Shown in pieces: positions 17,794 to 25,945 of a stretch of DNA of 41,103 nucleotides (the stretch's first letter is position 1; each line of letters starts with the position of its first letter). Source of the DNA: Chloroflexota bacterium (GTDB lineage Bacteria > Chloroflexota > Anaerolineae > Anaerolineales > Anaerolineaceae); assembly GCA_016838895.1 (NCBI GenBank), contig JAEKNU010000038.1:1-41103 (forward strand). The letters are read 5' to 3'. The notes below the pieces were generated by a model that made no database searches, had not been told where the DNA came from, and worked only from the letters and a program-made list of their open reading frames with translations. The position numbers were made by a program, and so were the translations under genes.

Positions 17794-19083
17794 ATGAGTG
17801 AACAAGTTTTCCATCGCCAACTTTCTACAGAGCCCAAGACTCGTCGTATTGTAATGGGTATCTTATTCCTGTTGTTAGCCATGATTGTCTGGTTATTTTT
17901 TATGAATGGCGTAGATGGTGATATTATTTCTACGTTTGGTCTGACACGTGGCAACGTTGCTGTTGAAATTCCTCCCTGGCAAGTACATAGTCGACAAGTT
18001 CTCTCCATAATTGCAATCATGGCCGCTGTTGCTGGTGGCTATCAGATTGCACGTGGATTTAAGAAATGGACAAATTGGGTATTAGCCATTGTGGTTGCTT
18101 TATTTGTTTTTGGATTCCTGGTTTGGGCAACAGCAGATAAATCATTAAATTTGGCTGGTTTACTGGCTACAACATTGAACAAAGCGGTACCTATTACGCT
18201 GGGGGCGCTTTCCGGTGTACTGTGTGAACGTGCTGGTGTAGTGAATATTGCAATCGAGGGCATGATGCTCTCCGGTGCTTTTGTGTCAGCATATGTGGGT
18301 AGTGTGGCTCGTATTCATATTGCGAATGAAGCCGTAGGATTATGGCTTGCTTTAGCATCAGCAGTATTTATTGGCGGTTTGATGGGGCTTTTACTGGGTG
18401 TATTATCCATCAAGTATAAAGCGAATCAAATTATCGCTGGTACAGTTATTAATATTCTGGCGACAGGTCTCACATCGTATTTGTCGGCGAAATTTCTACA
18501 GACATATCAGGAATTAAATAACCCGGCGATTTTTAAATCTACTCCCATTCCCGGATTAGTAGATATACCGGTTATTGGTCCAATTTTGTTTAATAACAAT
18601 ATGTTTGTGTATGCTTTGATTTTTTTCCTGATACTCATTCAAGTGGTGTTATTCAAGACCAAATGGGGCTTACGTTTACGCTCCGTTGGTGAGCACCCTA
18701 AAGCGGCCGATACATTGGGTATTAATGTGTTCAGAACTCGCTATACTGCTGTAATTCTTGGCGGTATGATGGCAGGTTTTGGCGGTGCATATTTCACGCT
18801 AGGTTCTGTTGGACGTTTTGATGAAGTCATGACCGCTGGACGTGGTTTTATTGGCCTGGCAGCGATGATCTTTGGTAACTGGACACCTTTTGGATCGTTC
18901 GGTGCCGGTTTGTTGTTTGGTTTTGCGGATTCATTGGCGTCCCGAATCGCGATTTTGCAAATCAATATTCCATCGGAATTCCTATTGATGGCACCGTATG
19001 TCGCCACCATGATTGTCCTGGCAGGTGTTGTTGGAAAAGGTCAAATGCCAGCTGCCGATGGGGAGCCTTACGAAAAAGAATAA
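17794..19083 (+). CDS. ABC importer permease 2 (BMP/nucleoside type)
   Basis: 429 residues; second BPD_transp_2 permease (NupQ/YufQ-like). The coupling loop is GLRLRSVGEHPKAADTLGI, and the motif GVLCERAGVVNIAIEGMML marks this branch. The N-terminal third carries an extra pair of hydrophobic segments (about residues 25-45 and 70-115) before the conserved core. It starts 3 bp after the previous stop, with GGGAGGG before the ATG, and a clean terminator follows. Together the four genes form a complete importer, most likely for nucleosides. Confidence 0.93.
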   Translation: MSEQVFHRQLSTEPKTRRIVMGILFLLLAMIVWLFFMNGVDGDIISTFGLTRGNVAVEIPPWQVHSRQVLSIIAIMAAVAGGYQIARGFKKWTNWVLAIVVALFVFGFLVWATADKSLNLAGLLATTLNKAVPITLGALSGVLCERAGVVNIAIEGMMLSGAFVSAYVGSVARIHIANEAVGLWLALASAVFIGGLMGLLLGVLSIKYKANQIIAGTVINILATGLTSYLSAKFLQTYQELNNPAIFKSTPIPGLVDIPVIGPILFNNNMFVYALIFFLILIQVVLFKTKWGLRLRSVGEHPKAADTLGINVFRTRYTAVILGGMMAGFGGAYFTLGSVGRFDEVMTAGRGFIGLAAMIFGNWTPFGSFGAGLLFGFADSLASRIAILQINIPSEFLLMAPYVATMIVLAGVVGKGQMPAADGEPYEKE

Positions 19084-19102
19084 TTTTTTATCTACTTATT
19101 GT

Positions 19103-19131
19103 AAAAGCCTCCCAAACGGGAGGCTTTTTTT
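19103..19131 (+). terminator. Intrinsic terminator of the importer operon
   Basis: AAAAGCCTCCC and GGGAGGCTTTT arms (19103-19113, 19118-19128) around an AAAC loop, followed by a T-run. It lies 20 bp after the stop of permease 2. Confidence 0.93.
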
Positions 19132-19201
19132 ATGCTCGTATCTGGTGAAGTTGTTCAATATCGGATAAGATTGTATCTATATATATCGAATGGAGATGAC
19201 A

Positions 19202-20113
19202 ATGACCTCAATAGTTGTAGATCGAGTGGTTAAAAAATTTGGAAATACGTTGGCAGTAGACCATGCCAGCTTTCAGGTTCAGGCGGGTACCATATTCGGA
19301 TTACTTGGTCCGAATGGCGCAGGAAAAACGACTTTAATTCGCATCATACTGGATATTTTTAAAGCAGATAGTGGTTCGGTACAGGTATTGGGTGGCAAGA
19401 TGACCGAAGAAAAGAAGAATCGCATCGGTTATTTGCCTGAAGAACGCGGTTTATATCAGGATATTCAATTGGAATCCTGTTTGTTGTATCTTGCTTCATT
19501 AAAGGGTTTATCTAAATCTGTTGCACAAAAAAGATTGCAAAAGTATTTAGAGAAATTTGATTTAGCTGAGCATCGCAAGAAAAAGATAAAAGAACTCAGC
19601 AAAGGCATGCAGCAAAAAGCACAATTAATTGCAACACTGATCCATCATCCGGAAGTGATTATCATTGATGAGCCATTCACTGCATTGGATCCGGTAAATA
19701 CTCAGATGGTCAAGGAAATCCTGCATGAGGAACGTCGTCGAGGTACTGCCGTGATCATGTGTACGCATCAGATGCATCAGGCTGAATCGATGTGTGATGA
19801 AATTGTATTGATTGATAAAGGGAAAGTATTATTGAACGGGGATGTTCAAAAAATACGTCAGTCATACAGCGGCCGCGATATTATTTTACAGTCACAAAAC
19901 GGATTGCCGGATCATATTGCTGGCATAGCATCCATGAAAAAGGAAAATGGCGGGTACTGCTGTGTTTTGGAGGAAGGCGTCTCTGCCCAGGATTTGTTAA
20001 AATCTTTGGTTGAGCAGGGAATATCATTGAATCGATTTGAAGTTGCGGTACCTTCTCTGGATGAAATATTCATAGAGGTTGTCAAAGGTCAGACGGAGCA
20101 GCGCGATGAATAA
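19202..20113 (+). CDS. ABC transporter ATP-binding protein (NatA-like, with DUF4162 tail)
   Basis: 303 residues from the chosen start. Walker A GPNGAGKTT, a Q-loop region with YLPEERGLYQDI, signature LSKGMQQKAQ, Walker B VIIIDEPFTALDP and a switch His in MCTHQMH. The C-terminal 80 residues are the DUF4162-type extension seen in NatA-like exporters. ATG 19190 opens the frame, but GGAG at 19192-19195 is six bases before the in-frame ATG at 19202, so I place the start there. Weak -35/-10 boxes (TTGTTC 19151, TATCTA 19174, 17-bp spacer) stand upstream. It pairs with the two permeases that overlap it. Confidence 0.92.
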   Translation: MTSIVVDRVVKKFGNTLAVDHASFQVQAGTIFGLLGPNGAGKTTLIRIILDIFKADSGSVQVLGGKMTEEKKNRIGYLPEERGLYQDIQLESCLLYLASLKGLSKSVAQKRLQKYLEKFDLAEHRKKKIKELSKGMQQKAQLIATLIHHPEVIIIDEPFTALDPVNTQMVKEILHEERRRGTAVIMCTHQMHQAESMCDEIVLIDKGKVLLNGDVQKIRQSYSGRDIILQSQNGLPDHIAGIASMKKENGGYCCVLEEGVSAQDLLKSLVEQGISLNRFEVAVPSLDEIFIEVVKGQTEQRDE

Positions 20114-21329
20114 AATTTGGCTGGTGGCAAAATATGAATTTTTGAGACATGTTTTGCGGAAACGATTTTTACTCATTCTGTTAGGATTACCTTTGTTTAT
20201 TGTTTTCATGATGGCAATGGGAGTTGCGATTGGGTTACTGAGTATGGAACAATACAAAATTGGCCTGGTAGACAAAGGTGGGTATCTTTCCGAGCAGGTC
20301 TCAGCTTATATTGCTGACGGGAAGAATGATGAATTATTTTCTGAAACCGAACTGATTTTTGCAACTCGTGAGGACCAGGTTGCGGATTTACTGGAAGCAG
20401 AGGAAATTAATGCCTATTATATTATCCCGGAAGGCTATCCTGAACAGGGCGTTATCCACCTGATCTCGAATGGTGAACCAGATCACAATGTCTTGACCGT
20501 GTTGGATGATATGATGAATGAACGTTCTTTGGCAAATGTTGCCACAGATTTACGATCACGAATCTTGTATGATCCTGAAATTACCGTTCAATCTATTGAA
20601 ACCGATCGTCAGCAATCTTCGAATGAATGGTATGTGATATTTGTTCCCATTATTAGCGGTATATTGTTTATGGTCGTAATAAACACCAGTGGGGGATATT
20701 TGCTTCGAGCAGTTGTTGAAGAAAAAGAAAATCGAACGATGGAAATTATGCTGACTTCGGTTTCATCAAATCAATTAATGACCGGGAAAATTTACGGTAA
20801 TTTATCTGTTGGTTTGGTGCAAATGTTATTCTGGTTTGGTTTGCCATTACTGGCATATATTTTCGTTGGGCCAGCAATTTTAGAAAACTTTAATGCACGG
20901 ATTGACCCCCAGTTTTTTTACCTGTCTTTATTAACTTTGATTCCGGCGTTTATTCTCGTTGCAGCAATGATGGCGGCATTAGGCGCTACCGTAACAGAAA
21001 CGCAGGAAGCGCAACAAGTGTCCGGTTTATTTACGCTGCCGATTGTCGCGCCATATTGGTTTATGGCATTATTAATTGAAAATCCAAATTCCGCATTCAG
21101 CGTTGGATTGAGTCTTTTCCCCTTGACTGCCCCGGTTACCTTACCCTTGCGCGCTGTATTTACAGACATCCCCATATGGCAAAGTGCATTATCCATCACT
21201 TTGCTGGTCGTCTCTGCCTATGTCGCTGTGCGATTAACAGGCTCCATTTTCCGTTTAGGTATGCTGCGCTATGGAAAACGGTTGTCTTTTAAAGAAATAT
21301 TCCGTGGATTACGGGGCAGGGAGGCATGA
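20106..21329 (+). CDS. ABC-2 type permease (NatB-like), first of two
   Basis: 407 residues: one transmembrane helix near the N-terminus, a large extracytoplasmic domain (about 45-180), then five or six helices. The motif VVEEKENRTMEIMLTSVSS is the cytoplasmic helix of NatB/ABC-2 permeases. The ATG at 20106 overlaps the ATPase stop by eight bases and has GGAG before it, so the proteins are translationally coupled. The family includes Na+ extrusion and drug or lantibiotic efflux systems; the substrate here is unknown. Confidence 0.9.
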   Translation: MNKIWLVAKYEFLRHVLRKRFLLILLGLPLFIVFMMAMGVAIGLLSMEQYKIGLVDKGGYLSEQVSAYIADGKNDELFSETELIFATREDQVADLLEAEEINAYYIIPEGYPEQGVIHLISNGEPDHNVLTVLDDMMNERSLANVATDLRSRILYDPEITVQSIETDRQQSSNEWYVIFVPIISGILFMVVINTSGGYLLRAVVEEKENRTMEIMLTSVSSNQLMTGKIYGNLSVGLVQMLFWFGLPLLAYIFVGPAILENFNARIDPQFFYLSLLTLIPAFILVAAMMAALGATVTETQEAQQVSGLFTLPIVAPYWFMALLIENPNSAFSVGLSLFPLTAPVTLPLRAVFTDIPIWQSALSITLLVVSAYVAVRLTGSIFRLGMLRYGKRLSFKEIFRGLRGREA

Positions 21330-22588
21330 TGAAATCCAAATTATGGACCATTTTCAAACACGAACTGATCAGTGTTGTTAACCGAAAATCATTTTTAATT
21401 TCACTGTTTCTCTTACCTCTAATTTCTTCTGCGGTATTTCTGATTGCCGGGCAAATGACTAAATCAAAAGGGATTGAAAATAATGCAATCGTTGAAATGA
21501 TTGCTCCTCAAGAGGAATCAATGCCTGAAGGATTGGTAGATCAATCCGCATTAATTCTTGAACTTCCTGATAATGTTCAAGCCCTGTTGATCGCCTATCC
21601 GGACACTGATGCTGCACAAAAAGCACTGGATGATGGCACGATCAGCGGATATTATCTTGTTCCGGAAGACTATTTGACAGGTGGTCAAATCATCTCCTAC
21701 CAAGTGGATTACGATATGATGCAGGGTTTGGAACGTACCTGGGTTATTGAGGTTGCACTGCGAGAGAATTTGTTAACGAAGGCGGGATTGAGTGTTGAGC
21801 AGTTTTATAATCCACTTTCAGACATACAGATTGAAGTACGAGATGTAAGTCAGGGCAAACCTGTGGCAGAGCAGCGTGATCCTGAAGAAGGGTTAACCTT
21901 TATTGTGCCCTATGTTGTCTCGATGTTGTTTTATGTGATCATCATTACCACATCCAGTATGTTAATGAATAGTATTACCACGGAAAAAGAAAATCGGGTC
22001 ATGGAGATATTATTAACATCCATTGATCCTGAGACCATGTTGTTTGGAAAGATACTATCTCGTGGAGTGGTGGGTTTACTGCAATTCCTGTTATGGGGCG
22101 GGACGGGCTGGTTGCTACTGCAATTAAGTGGTCAAACATTCCAGATCAGCGATCAATTCCAATTGCCGCCAATTTTCCTGGTCTGGAGTGTCGTCTTCAT
22201 TTTATTGGGATATTTTCTATATGCCGTTCTCATGGCGGGTGTGGGGGCAATGGCACCCAACATGCGTGAGTCTTCGCAGATGACCGTGTTTTTTGTTATG
22301 CCCATGATTGTGCCATTGATGTTTGTCAGTGTATTTTCACAGGCACCAAACAAAGTTTTTCCAGTTATTCTTAGTTATTTTCCGCTTACCTCACCATTGG
22401 CAATGATGATGCGTTATTCGGTTGCCAAGCTGCCATTTTGGGAGCCGTTGCTATCTGCGCTCATTCTGGCGGGGAGTGCGTACATCTGTATGAGGTTAAT
22501 CGCAGGGTTATTCCAGGCAGATTTGCTGCTATCCGGAGAAAGTTTGAACATAAAGCGCTATATTAAGGTGCTGTTCAAACGAAATTGA
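21326..22588 (+). CDS. ABC-2 type permease (NatB-like), second of two
   Basis: 420 residues with the same topology as its neighbour: N-terminal helix, external domain, then a helical bundle. The coupling motif is ITTEKENRVMEILLTSIDP. Its ATG overlaps the stop of the first permease by four bases (ATGA), so the two form a coupled heterodimer on one ATPase. No strong terminator separates it from the tRNA gene, which has its own promoter 40 bp downstream. Confidence 0.9.
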   Translation: MMKSKLWTIFKHELISVVNRKSFLISLFLLPLISSAVFLIAGQMTKSKGIENNAIVEMIAPQEESMPEGLVDQSALILELPDNVQALLIAYPDTDAAQKALDDGTISGYYLVPEDYLTGGQIISYQVDYDMMQGLERTWVIEVALRENLLTKAGLSVEQFYNPLSDIQIEVRDVSQGKPVAEQRDPEEGLTFIVPYVVSMLFYVIIITTSSMLMNSITTEKENRVMEILLTSIDPETMLFGKILSRGVVGLLQFLLWGGTGWLLLQLSGQTFQISDQFQLPPIFLVWSVVFILLGYFLYAVLMAGVGAMAPNMRESSQMTVFFVMPMIVPLMFVSVFSQAPNKVFPVILSYFPLTSPLAMMMRYSVAKLPFWEPLLSALILAGSAYICMRLIAGLFQADLLLSGESLNIKRYIKVLFKRN

Positions 22589-22625
22589 TTGGTTTCCCGC
22601 TGTAAATGGAGCAAGAGTCAATCAA

Positions 22626-22654
22626 TTGGCGAATCAAAGAAAATCAAGTATAAT
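22626..22654 (+). promoter_or_regulatory. tRNA-Arg promoter
   Basis: TTGGCG (22626-22631), a 17-base spacer and a perfect TATAAT (22649-22654), 12 bases before the tRNA 5' end. Confidence 0.85.
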
Positions 22655-22666
22655 GGTGCTGAGTCC

Positions 22667-22739
22667 GCCCCAGTAGCTCAATGGATAGAGTACCTGACTT
22701 CGAATCAGTTGGTTGGGGGTTCGAGTCCCTCCTGGGGCA
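22667..22739 (+). tRNA. tRNA-Arg (anticodon UCG)
   Basis: A complete 73-nt cloverleaf: acceptor GCCCCAG/CTGGGGC, D-arm GCTC...GAGT, anticodon loop CTTCGAA with anticodon TCG, and T-arm with TTCGAGT loop. The discriminator is A and the CCA end is not encoded. It reads CGA and probably other CGN codons. The integrase gene and mobile element begin directly downstream, so its 3' end is the presumed integration site and remains intact. Confidence 0.97.
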
Positions 22740-22740
22740 C
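22720..22740. other. Presumed attL: 3' end of tRNA-Arg
   Basis: Tyrosine recombinases of the Int type commonly use the T-arm and acceptor end of a tRNA gene. The integrase here points towards the tRNA from 140 bp away, which is the standard layout. A second copy of this end (attR) was not found up to 41103, so the exact core is not defined. Confidence 0.4.
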
Positions 22741-22764
22741 ATATATATGGGGGTTTCTACGATG

Positions 22765-22805
22765 TCAGACGGCACATATACGGGTATATGCCGTCTGATT
22801 TCTTT
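22765..22805 (+). terminator. Terminator after tRNA-Arg
   Basis: TCAGACGGCA (22765-22774) pairs with TGCCGTCTGA (22789-22798), with additional AT pairing inside, followed by TTTCTTT. It lies 25 bp past the tRNA, so it may already be part of the element. Confidence 0.75.
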
Positions 22806-22878
22806 AATCCCAAAAAAACGTGCACCAATCGTGCAATACTTTTTTTAAATTCTCTCAACTTTCTTTAAGATTCAAAAA

Positions 22879-24084
22879 TTACTTTTTAAGATTTGAATGT
22901 GAGAGAAATTCAGCGGGGAGGGGAGTAGGTTGTGATTTTGAGAAAATATCATCCATCAGGCAGGCGGCCTGCACTTCCATGGCACTGAATTGGTGACCGT
23001 ACATGTTTAATGTGGTGGATGGCTGTGAATGTCCCAAGATGTAGGTTACTGTTAATAATGGAATCCCATGGTTGAGCATGATTGAGGCAGCGATGTGCCG
23101 CAGATCATGAAAACGAATGTGTCGGAGTTTGGCTTCCTTCAGGATCAATGAGAATTGTTTTATGGTATTGCTCTGACTCATCGGGGTACCGATGCTTGAC
23201 GGAAAAACAAGATCGTTCTCCTGCCAGCGTTTCTTTACCAGCATCTTTTTTAGTTCATTTTCCCGCTGTTGAAATCTTAATACCTCAATGGTTTTATCTC
23301 CAACCACGATTACCCGATTGCTTGTCGCGGTTTTTGGGGTGCTGAAATCGCGTACTTGTTTTCCTCCGCGTAATACACGCTGCAAATTACGTTGGATGTG
23401 AATCTGCTGATTTTGCCAATTGATGTCTTCCCACTTCAGGGCAAACAATTCGCCTTGCCGCATGCCTGTTTTAATCGCCAGATAGATCAAGGGTCCGATT
23501 GGATTCTGCATGGCGGTGGTTACCAGCAAGTCACATTGCTCTTCATTCAAAGGGCAGTTGATGCGCTGTAATTTTTTCTTTTTCGGCGCTTTCGCGCCAT
23601 CACTGGGATTGAATGGTAAAATCCGGTCGTTCACCGCATCCTGCAGGGCCTTGTGGATAATCCGATGAATATATCGGATTTGAGTATCTCCAACTGGAAT
23701 TTTCCTAAGGTTTGTATAGAACTTATCAAACAGGGAGCGGTGAAGTGTATTGAGTACTACATGACTTAACCCAGGCAGGATGTATTTGTGGATGATGATT
23801 TCGTAATCGCATCGTGTAGATTCTTTGATCTGTGAGGAATGGTGCTCAAACCATTCCAGTATGTATTCTCCAAATGTCTGCTCAGCCTGTGAAGGTTGTT
23901 CCTCTTCTGATTGTTTTTGCTGCAGCCAATCGCGTGCTTCAGTTCTTGTGGAGAGTGTTTTGCTGATGCGTCTACCTGAACTCAATGTAACCCAAACTCG
24001 CCATGTTCCATTTTGGGTTGGTTGAATACTTCCCTCATTACGGGCGCGTCGCTTTGTTTTACTTTCCTTGGATTGCTGTCTCAT
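22879..24084 (-). CDS. int: Tyrosine recombinase / integrase (Tn916/ICE Int type)
   Basis: 401 residues. N-terminal arm-binding AP2-like domain (about 14-60, GSIQPTQNGTWRVWV), SAM-like core-binding domain (about 68-160), and catalytic domain. All catalytic residues are present: Arg209 in TGMRQGE, Lys251 in STPKT, His326 and Arg329 in HDLRH, His352 in LGHS, and Tyr362 in LNMYGH. It should therefore be active in integrating and, with Xis, excising the element at the adjacent tRNA-Arg. It follows xis1 with a 112-bp gap on the same strand. The tail beyond Tyr362 is about 39 residues. Confidence 0.95.
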   Translation of the reverse strand: MRQQSKESKTKRRARNEGSIQPTQNGTWRVWVTLSSGRRISKTLSTRTEARDWLQQKQSEEEQPSQAEQTFGEYILEWFEHHSSQIKESTRCDYEIIIHKYILPGLSHVVLNTLHRSLFDKFYTNLRKIPVGDTQIRYIHRIIHKALQDAVNDRILPFNPSDGAKAPKKKKLQRINCPLNEEQCDLLVTTAMQNPIGPLIYLAIKTGMRQGELFALKWEDINWQNQQIHIQRNLQRVLRGGKQVRDFSTPKTATSNRVIVVGDKTIEVLRFQQRENELKKMLVKKRWQENDLVFPSSIGTPMSQSNTIKQFSLILKEAKLRHIRFHDLRHIAASIMLNHGIPLLTVTYILGHSQPSTTLNMYGHQFSAMEVQAACLMDDIFSKSQPTPLPAEFLSHSNLKK

Positions 24085-24183
24085 CGTTTCCTCCTGTGCA
24101 AAACGTCTGTGAGCAATCCAAAATTTTCCCGGTATTCGATTATTAAAGTGCGGTTGTTACAAATCATTGTAGCATTTTTCCAT

Positions 24184-24206
24184 TGAAAATGGAACATTAG
24201 TTCTGT
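24184..24206. repeat. Conserved 23-bp repeat with dyad at the xis1 stop (copy A)
   Basis: Matches 30573-30595 at 22 of 23 positions, although the sequence on both sides is unrelated. It contains the dyad GAACATTAGTTC. Here it overlaps the xis1 stop codon (24197-24199); in the other copy it lies just outside xis2. Conservation that ignores the reading frame suggests a DNA site for Xis, Int or recombination. Confidence 0.6.
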
Positions 24207-24421
24207 ATATTGCGTCCAGCTGTTAAGCTGTTTTGTGCCAGATTCATGGCGATAAATTGCTCCAGATCCTCTGGCCTGACCCGCACGCTGCGTCCGATCT
24301 TGACTGTTGTGATCTGTTTTTGGCGCATGAGCTGGTAGGCATAAGCCCGTGAGACATGCAGGATTTCTGCGATTTCCTCGCCGGTCAGTAAATTTGAGAA
24401 TTGTGTATTTGTTTTTTCCAT
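24197..24421 (-). CDS. Excisionase-family HTH protein (Xis), copy 1
   Basis: 74 residues from ATG 24421, which has AGGAG four bases upstream. The winged HTH of the excisionase (HTH_17/MerR-like) family is plain: LLTGEEIAEILHVSRAYAYQ is the helix-turn-helix, and TVKIGRSVRVRPEDLEQFI the wing. It would bend attachment-site DNA and turn Int to excision. The frame extends upstream to 24517 through the conserved R block, but copy 2 has a stop there, so the longer form is not favoured. About 70% identical to copy 2 at 30598; its last 10 residues are unrelated to that copy. Confidence 0.88.
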   Translation of the reverse strand: MEKTNTQFSNLLTGEEIAEILHVSRAYAYQLMRQKQITTVKIGRSVRVRPEDLEQFIAMNLAQNSLTAGRNIQN

Positions 24422-24458
24422 AATACTCCTCATAAATATATTTTGATTTGATATTTGG

Positions 24459-24580
24459 GTAAAACGAAACGACTTGCCAGGGAATCCTGACAAGTCGCTC
24501 CGACGATTTCTATTCATTCTTACGATAATAGCGACTACTAATCTAAATGGGTTTTATAGACTTATTCTACAAAGCAGAAT
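24459..24580 (-). repeat. R block, copy 1: conserved non-coding leader of xis
   Basis: About 122 bp that match 30836-30957 at all but about eight positions, better than the xis genes beside them. Hairpin 1 pairs CGACTTG (24470-24476) with CAAGTCG (24491-24497), with CAGG/CCTG inside. Hairpin 2 pairs GTCGCT (24494-24499) with AGCGAC (24530-24535). They share the GTCG at 24494-24497, so only one can form. On the minus strand both copies also hold a 20-codon frame starting MNRNRRSDLS. It lies upstream of xis and could be an attenuator, leader-peptide switch or DNA recognition region. Confidence 0.75.
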
Positions 24581-24643
24581 GGGATGATCCAAGGGGGGAG
24601 GTATACTAAAAAAAAATCTTGAAGAACATATGAATTATCTCTT

Positions 24644-25693
24644 TCAGGGTGCTGTGTGATCTGAGCTGGCACAACGAAAGCCTATGAATTGGTAAGAATT
24701 GTTTGGCGGATAATAGTCGCGGATCGCAGAGCGGACGTAGTACTCATTAAAGTACCAACTATGTCCACGTAAAACTTTGTTTTCCGAATCTACAGTGTTC
24801 TCTGGGTTATCATCACTGGCTGATGATATTGCATAGAAATTTTTATCATACCAGTCTGCCACCCATTCCTTAACATTCCCTGACATATCATAGGCTCCAT
24901 AGGGACTGGCTCCTTCTGGAAAACTTCCCACTGGTGCAGTGGTATCGTATTTATCACACTCTGGACCGCCTTTTACCACTGAAAAATCGACTAATGGTTC
25001 ATCATAATAATTGAAGTTTCCGTTATTACAATCAAATTCATTGCCCCATGGATATATTCTTTCATCCGGTCCCCTGACTGCCTTTTCCCACTGGGCTTCT
25101 GTTGGCAATTCTCTTCCTGCCCATTTACAGTAGGCTGCTGCGTCATTCCAGCTTATTTGAACGACTGGATGTGCCTCTAACCCTTCCAGGCTGCTTTCTG
25201 GACCTATGGGATGTTTCCAATCTGCTCCATCTATTATTTCCCATCCCATATCTGTTTTTTTGTTAAAAATCCATGAGTAACTTCTTTTTTCCGCGTCTGT
25301 TTTATAACCAGTATCATCAATAAACGCCTGGAACATTCCATTTGTCACTTCTGTCTGATCTATCCAGTATGCGTCCAGGAAAACTGTATGCAACGGGTTT
25401 TCGTCCTCGCGACCATTTTCTGACCCTATCTTTGAACCCATTCTAAATTCTCCTGCAGGCACATATACTTGGACCATTTCATCCGCTATACTTTCTCGGG
25501 TCCGAACTGTAATCGTTGATGGAGTTATGGAGGGAGTATTGGTAGGTGTCGAAGTGATGGTTGGTGAAGGAGTCTCAGTTGCCGTAATAGTAGGTGTAGC
25601 AGATATCATGTAAGATTGTGATTGAGAGCAACTACTCAGGAAGAGTAAAACAAAGTAGCTGAGTATGAGTTTCAAAGAAATGGATCGCTGCAT
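24644..25693 (-). CDS. Lipoprotein with FGE-sulfatase (SUMF1) fold, non-enzymatic
   Basis: 349 residues. ATG 25693 has GGAGGG five bases upstream; an upstream ATG adds 10 residues and is not needed. Lipoprotein signal with lipobox LSSC (Cys22), then a T/P/S-rich tether (about 30-65). The FGE fold follows, from VYVPAGEFRMGS to GFRCAS, with WIDQTEVTNGMF, AAAYCKWAGRELPTEAQWE and DMSGNVKEWVADW. The two active-site cysteines of formylglycine-generating enzymes are absent (the region reads RGHSWYFNEYYVRSA), so it is more likely a binding or scaffold domain displayed on the cell surface. Divergent from the giant WD40 gene. Cargo of unit 1 of the mobile element. Confidence 0.85.
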   Translation of the reverse strand: MQRSISLKLILSYFVLLFLSSCSQSQSYMISATPTITATETPSPTITSTPTNTPSITPSTITVRTRESIADEMVQVYVPAGEFRMGSKIGSENGREDENPLHTVFLDAYWIDQTEVTNGMFQAFIDDTGYKTDAEKRSYSWIFNKKTDMGWEIIDGADWKHPIGPESSLEGLEAHPVVQISWNDAAAYCKWAGRELPTEAQWEKAVRGPDERIYPWGNEFDCNNGNFNYYDEPLVDFSVVKGGPECDKYDTTAPVGSFPEGASPYGAYDMSGNVKEWVADWYDKNFYAISSASDDNPENTVDSENKVLRGHSWYFNEYYVRSAIRDYYPPNNSYQFIGFRCASSDHTAP

Positions 25694-25945
25694 GTAATCC
25701 CTCCAAAGCGATAAGAATTGCATATACCTATTCTAATTATAATTAAAATACATGTAATTATTTGTGTGTATTAGCTCTGATCTGGGAAAAATGAATTAAC
25801 CGACTCGTAAAACGATGCAGCAAGAGCTTCCTATGCTAAAATTAATGGAGTTCAACACAATTCTTCACCTTTCAAAATGAAAACGTCGACATGATATTGT
25901 GGGCGTGAAATTCCATTGAAAAAATCTTTTTTTGGGGTATTGGGG
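25694..25945. promoter_or_regulatory. Divergent intergenic region of the cargo-1 pair
   Basis: This AT-rich stretch of 252 bp must hold the promoters for the lipoprotein gene (-) and the WD40 gene (+). I see no -35/-10 pair good enough to name and no strong repeat. Confidence 0.4.

Noticed and set aside
22589..22798. 69-residue frame after the second NatB-like permease
   Set aside because: It covers the tRNA-Arg gene and its terminator; this is RNA-gene sequence, not coding.
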